Positions 15,740-23,838 of a stretch of 64,000 nt of DNA are shown one piece after another. Position 1 is the first letter of the stretch. Every line of letters starts with the position of its first letter. Source of the DNA: Halomonas sp. ML-15 (lineage in GTDB: Bacteria > Pseudomonadota > Gammaproteobacteria > Pseudomonadales > Halomonadaceae); assembly GCF_014779595.1 (NCBI RefSeq), contig NZ_JACXZT010000019.1:1085808-1149807 (forward strand), written 5' to 3'. Position numbers and translations under genes: made by a program. The notes beneath the pieces are model-generated. The model saw only the letters and a list, made by a program, of their open reading frames with translations, was not told the origin of the DNA and searched no databases.

Positions 15740-16915
15740 TCACTGCTGCGCCGGGAAGCGCGCCAGCACTTCCTCGAGGCTTCCATCGCGTGATACCCCC
15801 AGCGGCAGCAGGGTGCCGGGGGGCTGGTCGCGAACCACGGCGATCAGCTCGCCGGGGCTGGCCATACGCCGTCCGGCGGCCTCGACAATCACGTCACCGC
15901 TGGCCAGGCCGGCGCGCTCTGCAATGGAGTCGTCGCCAACGGCCTGTACCAGCACGCCGTCCACGTGAGCTTCTATCATGACCCCTAAGCGTGGTGGTGC
16001 CGACGGCTCGAAGCCCGCTTCGTCACCTAGCGCATACAGAGCATCGGCCAGCCCCGCGGGGGGCTCGCACTGACCATTGGGCTGCCAGGTCAGCAGAGTC
16101 TGCTGGCCCTCGACGCCCAGATCAGCCAACTGGTGGGGCACGCCGTGGCCGTAGGCCAGATGCCCCTGGCCGACCAGCCCCACCAGTAGCGGGGCGTTAT
16201 TGTCACTATCGGTATGGCGCTCAAGCGCGTCGGCGATACCCTCGGCCATGGCCCGGTCCCAGGCGAGCTGGGCGGCGATAAAGCGTTCCAGGCCGTTATT
16301 CCCGGCGTCGTCAGAATCGCTGCCGCTGGGGTGCTGGGCGAATACCGCCTCGAGCTGTTCTCGGTAAGCCGTCTCAGGCGCGGCGGGAGGCGAGAGGTGG
16401 TGACGCTGGTCGGTCGGGACGCTGTCCCAGCCTTCGCTGGCGAGTCGCTGGCGCAGCTCGGGCAGGATATTCAGGGCCACCAGCGGGATCTGCTGCATGC
16501 GTGCAAAATGCAGGATCGGCAGATAGAACGCCGGGTCGTGGCCCCAGTATTGATGCCAGCCGCTCTTATCGAGGAATTGCGACTCGCTGAGCTCGCCGGC
16601 CACCCAGGCATCGAGCGCCGGCTGCGACTCCCGCGGCAGCATCTCGAGCCCGATCAGCAGATCGTCACGATGGCCATGCAGGCCGGAGAGCGTATGCAGC
16701 TGCCAGCGGTGGTGGGCGAGCCGATCGTGCTGCTCACCCAGCAGTACCACCTGCTGGTCGGCGAGCTGGTGCATCATCGCTGCATTGGTGGTGTGGCGCC
16801 CATCGTCGAGCCGCCATTCGCCCGGCGCAGGGCAGGCCGCGGCCAGGGCCGTCTGCGGCGTCAAGAAACTCGCGGCGAGGAGCAACGCGGGCAGAGTCAA
16901 GCGGCGTAACGGCAT
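15740..16915 (-). CDS. ChaN-family haem-binding-like protein with C-terminal PDZ domain
   Basis: 391 residues. A signal peptide (LPALLLAASFLTPQTALAAA) is followed by a ChaN/Tiki-superfamily domain with VVLLGEQHDRLAHHRWQLH, LLIGLEMLPRESQPALDAW and VGLVGQGHLAYGHGVPHQLA, including the conserved histidines near residues 63-70 and 260-275. From about residue 300 a PDZ domain follows (PRLGVMIEAHVDGVLVQAV, GLASGDVIVEAAGRRM). ChaN of Campylobacter is an iron-regulated haem-binding lipoprotein; there is no lipobox cysteine immediately after a signal here. The ChaN plus PDZ fusion suggests it docks a partner, possibly the M1 peptidase encoded 7 nt downstream. Upstream by 9 nt is cytochrome b561. Confidence 0.8.
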   Translation of the reverse strand: MPLRRLTLPALLLAASFLTPQTALAAACPAPGEWRLDDGRHTTNAAMMHQLADQQVVLLGEQHDRLAHHRWQLHTLSGLHGHRDDLLIGLEMLPRESQPALDAWVAGELSESQFLDKSGWHQYWGHDPAFYLPILHFARMQQIPLVALNILPELRQRLASEGWDSVPTDQRHHLSPPAAPETAYREQLEAVFAQHPSGSDSDDAGNNGLERFIAAQLAWDRAMAEGIADALERHTDSDNNAPLLVGLVGQGHLAYGHGVPHQLADLGVEGQQTLLTWQPNGQCEPPAGLADALYALGDEAGFEPSAPPRLGVMIEAHVDGVLVQAVGDDSIAERAGLASGDVIVEAAGRRMASPGELIAVVRDQPPGTLLPLGVSRDGSLEEVLARFPAQQ

Positions 16916-16924
16916 CGAAGGCTC

Positions 16925-17473
16925 CTAAAACAGGCTCATGCGTGTTATCACGCCGTCGCGGCGAATCAGCCAGTGGTAGAGCGCGCCGCAGATGTGCAGT
17001 ACCACCAGACCGAGGATGACCCATCCGAGCCAGCCGTGCCACACGAATAGTTGCTGTGACAGCGCCTCATTCTCGCCGATCAGACCGGGCAGGTTGAACT
17101 GGAAGAACTGTACCGGAAAGCCGCCGGCGGCGGTGGCCAGCCAGCCGATCACCGGCATGGCCAGTAGTGCCAAGTAGAGCAGATGGTGCACGGCAGTGCT
17201 GAGAAGATGCTGAAAGGGCGGAAGCGGGGGCTCATGAACGGGCACGACGTAGATCAGGCGGGTGATCAGCCTTGCCGTCATCAGCCCCAGCATTGCAACG
17301 CCGGCGGTCTTGTGCAGCGTGTAGAGCGTATCCGTGCCGGCCCGCCCAAGGCGTTCCATAGCGCCCTCGAAGCCGAGAAATCCTAGCGTCAGGCCGCTGG
17401 CCAGCGAGAACAGCAGCACCACCGCAACTCCCCAGTGGAGCAGTCGGTGCGGGTAGGCATAGCGGTCTGTCAT
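16925..17473 (-). CDS. Cytochrome b561 (di-haem, inner membrane)
   Basis: 182 residues with four hydrophobic segments and the histidines that ligate two b haems: PHRLLHW near residue 10, TLHKTAG near 50, STAVHHLLYL near 90, and FVWHGWLGWVILGLVVLHICG near 145-160. Family members shuttle electrons between quinol and periplasmic acceptors. It is the first gene of a run with the ChaN-PDZ and M1 peptidase genes (9 and 7 nt gaps), which is consistent with a haem or redox-linked function for that group. A second b561 gene lies at 28146. Confidence 0.9.
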   Translation of the reverse strand: MTDRYAYPHRLLHWGVAVVLLFSLASGLTLGFLGFEGAMERLGRAGTDTLYTLHKTAGVAMLGLMTARLITRLIYVVPVHEPPLPPFQHLLSTAVHHLLYLALLAMPVIGWLATAAGGFPVQFFQFNLPGLIGENEALSQQLFVWHGWLGWVILGLVVLHICGALYHWLIRRDGVITRMSLF

Positions 17474-17679
17474 GGAAACTCCTTATGGCGGGAGGCGGCA
17501 TCGCTTTATCAGCGTAGCCGATCTGCGTATCGGCATACCCAGCATACTCAAACAAGGCCTGCTACGAGTGCATATGCTCCAAGGAGTGCTAGGCCTCTTA
17601 TACCATTGTCTAAGGGGTGGTGTGGCACTTTGATATTGACACTTTTGTGAGCACCTTCTAGCCTCTCTGTTATAGAAAA

Positions 17680-17693
17680 GTTACCGATAACAT
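17680..17693 (+). promoter_or_regulatory. GntR operator ahead of the TTT operon
   Basis: GTTACCGATAACAT matches the E. coli GntR operator pattern ATGTTA-N4-TAACAT with one difference (the preceding bases read AA rather than AT). It lies 53 bp upstream of tctB and directly after a -10-like TATAGA (17671-17676), so a bound repressor would cover the transcription start. The regulator gene gntR closes the same operon. Confidence 0.7.
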
Positions 17694-17745
17694 AGATCGG
17701 GAAATGTTCCTGGTTTCCACTGGAAAAGTTGTGTGAGTTGGCTAA

Positions 17746-18240
17746 ATGCGATCCAATTTTATCTTGGGTATTTTCTTAATCATCGCCTCAGCATTGCTAT
17801 ATACCCAGGTTGTTGATCTCCCCGTGCGTTCTGCCATGTTTCCTAAAATGGTGCTGTGGGGAGCTGGAATCACAGGCCTGCTGATGCTCATAGATGCAGC
17901 GATAAAGGCTAAAAGACTAGCCACCGCTGATGACTTGGATATCGCCGAGGTGAAAAGTGAGCGCATCAAGATGCGCGATACTTTGGTATTTCAGATAATG
18001 GTGCCAGGCGGTATTATGCTGCTGACCTTTATGTTGCTCACAGTGGTTGGTTTTTATCTAGCCTCGGCATTTCTCGTTTTTGTGATTTACTGCTATCACG
18101 ACTATCGTATCGATCCTGCCAGACTCAAGCGAAAAGTGTATCTGAAAGGGTGTGTTTTTGCTTTTCTAGTGACCCTCTTTATGTACTTGGTTTTCACCCT
18201 GTTGCTGGGGCTTCCCGCCCCATCTGGGGTTCTCTTCTGA
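17746..18240 (+). CDS. tctB: Tripartite tricarboxylate-type transporter small subunit (TctB)
   Basis: 164 residues with four to five hydrophobic segments, including an N-terminal one (ILGIFLIIASALLYTQVVD) and two close to the C-terminus. Size, topology and its position ahead of tctC and tctA identify it as the small membrane subunit of a TTT system. Sequence conservation in TctB is low, so context carries much of the call. The ribosome site is weak. Third codon positions are often A or T, unlike the neighbouring G+C-rich genes. It is first in a tctB-tctC-tctA-gntK-gntR series under a GntR operator. Confidence 0.85.
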   Translation: MRSNFILGIFLIIASALLYTQVVDLPVRSAMFPKMVLWGAGITGLLMLIDAAIKAKRLATADDLDIAEVKSERIKMRDTLVFQIMVPGGIMLLTFMLLTVVGFYLASAFLVFVIYCYHDYRIDPARLKRKVYLKGCVFAFLVTLFMYLVFTLLLGLPAPSGVLF

Positions 18241-18326
18241 GCGTTCAAACGTTCGGAGATTCGTATGCATCATGCCGGCTCACACTGCAATGATGCAGAA
18301 TTAAATACCAATATAAGGTGAAGACA

Positions 18327-19292
18327 ATGACAAAGAAAATGAAGTTGGCAACTCTATTTGGTGCACCTTTCTTGCTGGCTGCGTCCGGTGCCGCCCTGGC
18401 GCAGGATTACCCCACCGGGAATATACAGATCATCGTACCCTATAGTGCCGGTGGCGGTGGCGATACTGTAGCAAGGATCATTGCCGATCGACTGAGTGAT
18501 GAGCTCGGGCAGCAGGTCAATGTGGTCAATCGCGAAGGGGCCGGTGGTGAAATCGGCATTGCTGAAATGGCCGGTAGCGATCCCGATGGGTATACCCTGG
18601 GAGTGTTCGGGTATCCGGATAATTTCGTACTGGAAAATACGCGCGACACTAGCTTTGATAATGATAGCTTCGAGTATCTGGCTTCTTTCGATGATATGCC
18701 GATGGGGATTTTTTCCGGTCCAGGAAGCGAGCTCGATAGTCTTGAGGCTATGCGCAGCTATGGCGAAGAAAATCCTGGTGCGCTCGTGATTGGTGAGTCT
18801 GGTGCAATTGGTCTCCTGAATATCTTGGCTCTTAGCGATGATTTAGGAATTGAAACCACGCCGGTCCTCTATTCGGGCGGTGGCGAGCTTATGAATGCGC
18901 TGCTGGGGAATCATATCGATCTGGCTTCAACGTCTTCCATGAGCCATGATCCGATTACCGATGCCGGTGGTACTCCGATTGGCTTCGCTGCGGCCGAGCG
19001 GATGGATATGTTCCCGGATGTTCCCACTTTCAAGGAGCAAGGTATCGACCTGGAAATGGGGGTTTCTCGTGTTATGGTAGCCCCGACTGGGCTGCCTGAC
19101 GAAGTGCGCGATATTCTGACATCCGCTCTCGATGAGATAAGTACTAATGAGGCAATGATCGAGAACTTCCAAAACGCTTCGCTACCCTACCGCTATCTGA
19201 ATGCTGAGGAAACAGAAGAGATGGTGGAACGCTCCAATAATGTGCTTTCACCAATTATCGAGGAAAATCTCGAGCAGTTCAATATTGATTGA
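18327..19292 (+). CDS. tctC: TTT-family periplasmic substrate-binding protein (TctC/Bug)
   Basis: 321 residues. A signal peptide (KLATLFGAPFLLAASGAALA, then QDYP) is followed by the Bug-fold start IQIIVPYSAGGGGDTVARII, then VNREGAGGEIGIAEMA, the GYTLGVFG strand, and the FPDVPTFKEQGID segment, all standard for TctC proteins. These bind carboxylates in the periplasm. The start is ATG 18327 with AAGGTG before it; the GTG at 18318 lies inside that ribosome site. Linkage to gluconokinase and GntR points to gluconate or a related aldonate as ligand instead of a tricarboxylate. Codon use is A+T-richer than the surroundings. Confidence 0.9.
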   Translation: MTKKMKLATLFGAPFLLAASGAALAQDYPTGNIQIIVPYSAGGGGDTVARIIADRLSDELGQQVNVVNREGAGGEIGIAEMAGSDPDGYTLGVFGYPDNFVLENTRDTSFDNDSFEYLASFDDMPMGIFSGPGSELDSLEAMRSYGEENPGALVIGESGAIGLLNILALSDDLGIETTPVLYSGGGELMNALLGNHIDLASTSSMSHDPITDAGGTPIGFAAAERMDMFPDVPTFKEQGIDLEMGVSRVMVAPTGLPDEVRDILTSALDEISTNEAMIENFQNASLPYRYLNAEETEEMVERSNNVLSPIIEENLEQFNID

Positions 19293-19376
19293 TATGGTTT
19301 TAAGTAAATAACCCCAGGTGGGTCCGGGCATTGTGTTGCTTCGGGCCCAGTTTTATTAGCGAAGTTGGCAGTGCTC

Positions 19377-20855
19377 ATGGATCTTATCTCGATACTTTCT
19401 GTTCTTTTTACACCGAGTGTGTTTTTAGTGGTGTTCGCTGGTGTGTTGATCGGCATCGTGGTGGGAGCCATACCTGGACTAAACGGCGCCATTGGTATCT
19501 CGCTGCTGCTTCCCCTGACGTTCACCATGGAGCCACAGATAGGTCTCTTGTTATTGGGCGGTATTTATATGGGGGGTATGTATGGCGGTTCGATTACTGC
19601 CATATTGATCAATGTTCCAGGTGATGTCGTGGCGGCGCCAGTTGCCATGGAAGGTTACCCCTTGACCCAGCAAGGTAGAGCTAAGGAAGCGCTCTATTAC
19701 TCGATTTTTTCCAGTATGTTTGGTGGTTTTATCGGCGTCATGATCCTTATCTTCTTTACGCCACCGCTAGCAAGGCTTGCCCTACAATTCGGTCCTGCCG
19801 AGATGTTTTTTGTCTCGCTGAGTGGTCTCATCGTTGTTGGAGCCCTGAGCGGAAGCTATCTCAAAGCAGCCTTTGCCGTGCTTTTCGGGCTGTTTATTAG
19901 TACCATCGGCATCGATATGATCACTGGGTCAGAGCGTTTTACCTTTGGCAGCGTCGACCTTCGCTCTGGTATTTCCGTTGTGCCTGTGGTGTTGGGACTA
20001 TTCTGTTTCGCAGAGATGTTTCTCAATATTGGCAAGAAACCCAGCGAGCAGGTAAAATATCGTGACCAGAATATCAGTCGTACGTCAGTGTTGACGTCGA
20101 TTCTCAAGGCGCGATTTTTAGTGTGGAAGTCAGGCCTTATTGGCACGGTCGTTGGCCTTCTACCTGGGGTGGGCACGACACTGGCCGTATTTATGTCGTA
20201 CGGTGAAGCCAAACGTGTATCGAAACAGCCTGGCCTTTTCGAAAAAGGCAACCCAGAAGGTATTATCGCTGCGGAAAGTGCCAATAACGCTACGGTGGGA
20301 AGTTCCATGGTCCCGCTATTGGCGCTAGGTGTGCCGGGTAGCCCAACCAGTGCTATCATCGCTGGGGCACTAGTCATTCATGGCATAATTCTGGGTCCAA
20401 GCCTGTTCGTTAATCGTCCCGATGTGGCCTACACTTTTCTATATGGCATGCTGTTGACGGTAGTGGCCATGACCATCATTGGTGCGGTCGGCATCAAGTA
20501 TTTTTCCTATATCCTTAAAATCCGTATGGAATATATCGTGCCGACGGTTCTGGTTTTCGCTCTATTCGGCGCCTACAGTCTGCGCAACAGCCTGTTTGAT
20601 GTTCTCATCGCCTTAGTGTTAGGTATTGCTGGAGCTATATTCAAGAAAATCGAAGTGCCACTTGCCCCGATTATTATTGGTGTTGTATTGGGTCCTTTGA
20701 TTGAAACCAATTTGGCACGCGCCATGCGTATCGCTGGGGCCCGTGACGTGCCTCTTGTCCAGTACATGCTCTCTTCGCCATTGGCCATTGGTCTGCTGAT
20801 TATGGTGTTGGTACTGTTGGTGGTGGTTGTTCAAATGCGTCGTAAAACAGGCTGA
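19377..20855 (+). CDS. tctA: TTT-family large permease subunit (TctA)
   Basis: About 492 residues and 11-12 hydrophobic segments, the usual TctA form. Family signatures are GIVVGAIPGLNGAIGISLLL near residues 25-45, GGIYMGGMYGGSITAILINV near 60-80, and the mirrored GLLPGVGTTLAVFMSYGEAK and GVPGSPTSAIIAGALVIHG in the second half. It is the ion-driven membrane channel of the tripartite system. TTG, GTG and ATG codons compete at 19365-19377; I take the ATG at 19377 because the sequence then begins MDLISILS as in relatives. A gap of 19 nt to gntK implies co-transcription. Confidence 0.9.
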   Translation: MDLISILSVLFTPSVFLVVFAGVLIGIVVGAIPGLNGAIGISLLLPLTFTMEPQIGLLLLGGIYMGGMYGGSITAILINVPGDVVAAPVAMEGYPLTQQGRAKEALYYSIFSSMFGGFIGVMILIFFTPPLARLALQFGPAEMFFVSLSGLIVVGALSGSYLKAAFAVLFGLFISTIGIDMITGSERFTFGSVDLRSGISVVPVVLGLFCFAEMFLNIGKKPSEQVKYRDQNISRTSVLTSILKARFLVWKSGLIGTVVGLLPGVGTTLAVFMSYGEAKRVSKQPGLFEKGNPEGIIAAESANNATVGSSMVPLLALGVPGSPTSAIIAGALVIHGIILGPSLFVNRPDVAYTFLYGMLLTVVAMTIIGAVGIKYFSYILKIRMEYIVPTVLVFALFGAYSLRNSLFDVLIALVLGIAGAIFKKIEVPLAPIIIGVVLGPLIETNLARAMRIAGARDVPLVQYMLSSPLAIGLLIMVLVLLVVVVQMRRKTG

Positions 20856-20874
20856 ACCAGGGACGGGGCAAGTG

Positions 20875-21366
20875 ATGGGCTACTTGAAGATCGTTGTCAT
20901 GGGCGTTTCAGGCAGCGGTAAGAGCTTGATAGGCGAGCGGCTTGCCCAGCACCTGGGCATTCCTTTCTTCGATGCTGATGACTTTCATAGCGAAGCCAAC
21001 GTGAAGAAAATGGCCAGTGGCAAGCCGCTCAGTGACGCTGACCGTGTTAGCTGGCTGGCAGATCTGGCCAAACTGATCGAGCGCGAGCCGGCGCTGGTTC
21101 TGGGGTGCTCAGCGTTGAAGCAATGCTATCGCCAGCGTTTTCGTGAAGCGGCCACCGACTTGGTTTTTCTCTATATGGACGGTGACTTCGATACGATTGC
21201 ATCGCGCTTGTCCAAGCGGGAAGGTCACTACTTCAGTGGTGAAAAAATGCTACGAAATCAGTTCGAACAGCTTGAGCCTCCAGGCCTTGGAGAGGCAGTT
21301 CCCATTGATATTCGTATGGATGAAGAGGGGGTCCTCCGTCAGTGTTTGGCGGCGCTGAGCCAATGA
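20875..21366 (+). CDS. gntK: Gluconokinase
   Basis: 163 residues, the usual size for GntK. The P-loop is GVSGSGKS near residue 10. It is followed by FFDADDFHSEANVKKMASGK and PLSDADRVSWLADL, which are hallmark gluconokinase blocks, then LVLGCSALKQCYRQRFR and REGHYFSGEKMLRNQFEQLE. It phosphorylates D-gluconate with ATP to 6-phosphogluconate in the cytosol, feeding the Entner-Doudoroff or pentose phosphate routes. Start ATG 20875 (GTG 20872 is possible). Being 19 nt after tctA it is the strongest evidence that the TTT system carries gluconate. Confidence 0.93.
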   Translation: MGYLKIVVMGVSGSGKSLIGERLAQHLGIPFFDADDFHSEANVKKMASGKPLSDADRVSWLADLAKLIEREPALVLGCSALKQCYRQRFREAATDLVFLYMDGDFDTIASRLSKREGHYFSGEKMLRNQFEQLEPPGLGEAVPIDIRMDEEGVLRQCLAALSQ

Positions 21367-21386
21367 TTTCGGTATAGTGCCATCGA

Positions 21387-21398
21387 GCTTCCGATAAC
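21387..21398 (+). promoter_or_regulatory. Possible GntR operator before gntR
   Basis: GCTTCCGATAAC matches GTTACCGATAAC at 10 of 12 positions and lies 48 bp before the gntR start in the 79-bp gntK-gntR gap. This position would allow autoregulation of gntR. It is weaker than the site at 17680. Confidence 0.3.
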
Positions 21399-21445
21399 GC
21401 CTCATTGGAGGCCTTCGGCAACCATTACCTGATATTTAGGCTGAC

Positions 21446-22441
21446 GTGAGAAATAAACGACCAACACTTCAGGATATCGCCGAGCGCGTCGGTGCCACCA
21501 AGATGACCGTCAGCCGCTGCCTGCGCGACCCACAGATGGTCTCAGAGGGGCTTCGCGAGCGCATCTATGCGGTGGTAGAGGAGCTCGGTTACATTCCCAA
21601 CCGCGCACCGGATATTCTCTCCAAGGCGACCAGTCGTGCCATCGGGGTGATGGTGCCATCGTTGGCGAACCAGGTCTTCGCCGATGTCATCAAGGGCATT
21701 GAGCTAGTCACCGAGCCCGCGGGCTATCACCTTATGCTCTCCCACTACGGCTATAGCCCGGAGCTCGAGGAACGCAGCCTGGCTTCGCTGCTGTCCTATA
21801 ACGTCGATGGGGTGATCCTGTCCGACAGCCTGCATACCAGCCGCACCTGCCGCATGCTTGAAACCGACGGTATACCAATCGTGGAGATCATGGATTCGCT
21901 GACACCGCCGCTTCACCAGGCTGTGGGCTTCGACAATGTTCGGGCTGGCTATGAAATGGTCAGCGAAATGGCTCGACGCGGTCGGCGTCATATCGTCTAT
22001 CTTGCCGTACGTCTTGACGAACGTACCCGTCAGCGCCAACAGGGTTACCGTCAGGCGATGGAGGAGTTTGGGCTACAGCCCACCACTTTGTGGCGGAGCC
22101 AGCGTTCGTCCTATAGCGTAGGGGCCGCGCTACTCGGTGAGGTGCTCGACCAATACCCCGAGACCGATGCGCTGTTCTGCACCAATGATGACGTGGCGGT
22201 AGGCGCCTACTTCGAGTGTCTGCGCCGCGGCGTGGCGGTGCCGGAGCGCGTTGCCATCGCCGGGTTTCATGGCCACGACGTTGGCCAGGTCATGGCGCCT
22301 CGTTTGGCGAGCGTGGTCACGCCACGGGAGGCGATCGGCGAGACCGCGGCCCGCGAGCTGCTGGCGCGCATTCAGGGCACGGCGATCACCCGGCGGGTGA
22401 TCGACCTGGGGTTTCGTATCGAGGCGGGCGGCACGCTATGA
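21446..22441 (+). CDS. gntR: LacI-family gluconate repressor (GntR)
   Basis: 331 residues. The N-terminal helix-turn-helix TLQDIAERVGATKMTVSRCL is followed by the hinge helix region (SKATSRAIGVMVPSLANQVF) and a periplasmic-binding-like effector domain. The sequence resembles E. coli GntR in the hinge and in SLANQVFADVIKGIE. It starts at a GTG (21446); no nearby ATG fits. It should repress the tctBCA-gntK-gntR operon through the operator at 17680 and release on binding gluconate; the effector is inferred from family and context. Third-position base use returns to the G+C-rich style of the host chromosome in this gene. Confidence 0.88.
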   Translation: MRNKRPTLQDIAERVGATKMTVSRCLRDPQMVSEGLRERIYAVVEELGYIPNRAPDILSKATSRAIGVMVPSLANQVFADVIKGIELVTEPAGYHLMLSHYGYSPELEERSLASLLSYNVDGVILSDSLHTSRTCRMLETDGIPIVEIMDSLTPPLHQAVGFDNVRAGYEMVSEMARRGRRHIVYLAVRLDERTRQRQQGYRQAMEEFGLQPTTLWRSQRSSYSVGAALLGEVLDQYPETDALFCTNDDVAVGAYFECLRRGVAVPERVAIAGFHGHDVGQVMAPRLASVVTPREAIGETAARELLARIQGTAITRRVIDLGFRIEAGGTL

Positions 22442-22452
22442 TCGTAGGCGTG

Positions 22453-23652
22453 CTAAAGGCGTGCTGTCAGTAGCTCGGCCAGCGCCTCGTCGCTGAGCAC
22501 CAGCGGGTTGGTCTGCATGCTGCCACCGCGCGCGTTGGCAACTACCCGCGGGATATCCTCGGCGCTCATGCCGAAGCGGCCTAGTCGCGGCATCTCCAAG
22601 CGTTCGCTCCAGTCGTGCAGGGTTTCCACCAGCACCCGGTTGGCGTCGTCGTCATTTAACCGAGCGTTGCCGCTCAGCAGACGCCCGACGCGGGCGTATT
22701 TACCCCTCGCCGGTGACGCCGGGGCATGCGCCTCAAGGGCTGCAAGATTCGTGGCAGTGGCCTCGGCTAACAGGGTGCCGCAGACGGCGCCATGGGGCAT
22801 CGGGAAGAAGGCGCCGAGCGGTGAGGCCAGTCCGTGAACCGCACCCAGCCCTGCTTGGGCCAACGTTATGCCCGAGCTCAGCGAGGCGTAGGCGAGTCGC
22901 GTGTAGCCCTCGTTGTACTGACCGGCATCGGCCTGCCAGGCCCCCCATAGGCCTTGCTGGAGGGCCTCCAGGCCGGCCCAGGCCAAGGCGTCGGTAAAGG
23001 CGTTGGCCTTGAGGGAGACATAGGACTCGAGAAGCTGGGTCAGGGCATCCATGGCGTTGGCGGCCAGCTGGGGTCTGGGGCAGCCGACCAGCAGCGCCGG
23101 ATCGACCAGGGCGATGCGCGGCACCAGTTGGGCATCGCGAAACGATTTCTTGAAGCCGTCGCGGCCCTGCACGCTGAGCACGGCGTTCTTGGTCGCTTCG
23201 CTGCCGGTGCCGGCGGTGGTGGGTACCGCAATCATCGGCACCGCCGGCCCCTGATATGTCAAGCCTCGGCCGACGCCTTCGAGATGATCCATCACCGAAT
23301 TGCCCGCTTTCAGCAGACCCGCTACGGCCTTGCCGGCGTCGAGTGCGCTGCCACCGCCGATGGCCACCACGACATCGATATTGCGCTGACGGTGTTCGCT
23401 GACCAGCTCATCGATGCGCTGTGGAGACGGCTCGCCATCGATGCTGGCGTGCTGCCATTCGATGTTGCGTGCTTTCAGCTCCCCGAGCAGCGCAGGCCAG
23501 TGGGGCGAGGCGACGAATGAGTGCCGACCGGTCACCAGCAGCACATGCTGGCCGAATTCCTCGACCAGCGCCGGGAGGCGCCGAATCGCCTCGGCGTGTA
23601 GATGAATCTCGGGCAGTCGAGAGACCTGGACGGCAGGGAAGGGGGAGGGCAT
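22453..23652 (-). CDS. Iron-containing (group III) alcohol dehydrogenase
   Basis: 399 residues. The NAD-binding GGGSALDAGKAVAGL motif is near residue 95 and the conserved AVPTTAGTGSEATKNAVLS near 135. The metal site is built from MDALTQLLESYVS and the later GAVHGLASPLGAFFPMPHG (two histidines). In well-studied members the first motif reads DALTH, where the histidine binds iron; here it is Gln, as in one known subgroup, so metal use may differ. It presumably interconverts an alcohol or hydroxy acid with the aldehyde or ketone using NAD(P)H. Start 23652 rather than the longer frame. It ends 11 bp from the convergent gntR stop. Confidence 0.88.
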   Translation of the reverse strand: MPSPFPAVQVSRLPEIHLHAEAIRRLPALVEEFGQHVLLVTGRHSFVASPHWPALLGELKARNIEWQHASIDGEPSPQRIDELVSEHRQRNIDVVVAIGGGSALDAGKAVAGLLKAGNSVMDHLEGVGRGLTYQGPAVPMIAVPTTAGTGSEATKNAVLSVQGRDGFKKSFRDAQLVPRIALVDPALLVGCPRPQLAANAMDALTQLLESYVSLKANAFTDALAWAGLEALQQGLWGAWQADAGQYNEGYTRLAYASLSSGITLAQAGLGAVHGLASPLGAFFPMPHGAVCGTLLAEATATNLAALEAHAPASPARGKYARVGRLLSGNARLNDDDANRVLVETLHDWSERLEMPRLGRFGMSAEDIPRVVANARGGSMQTNPLVLSDEALAELLTARL

Positions 23653-23838
23653 GGCGTTCTCGTTGATCGGTGCAGGTGAGTGGCAAGCTGATGTCAGCAT
23701 ACGCCAGGGGAAAGTGGGGGGCATTCGCTGGCCTCAACGGGCAATACCCGGCGACTTCCGCTAACCTGTGCTGCAGTGCGGCAGCGAAGTTATTCCACCT
23801 GCCGCTATCGGACGACGACTGACAAGGAGAGGGTCGAG

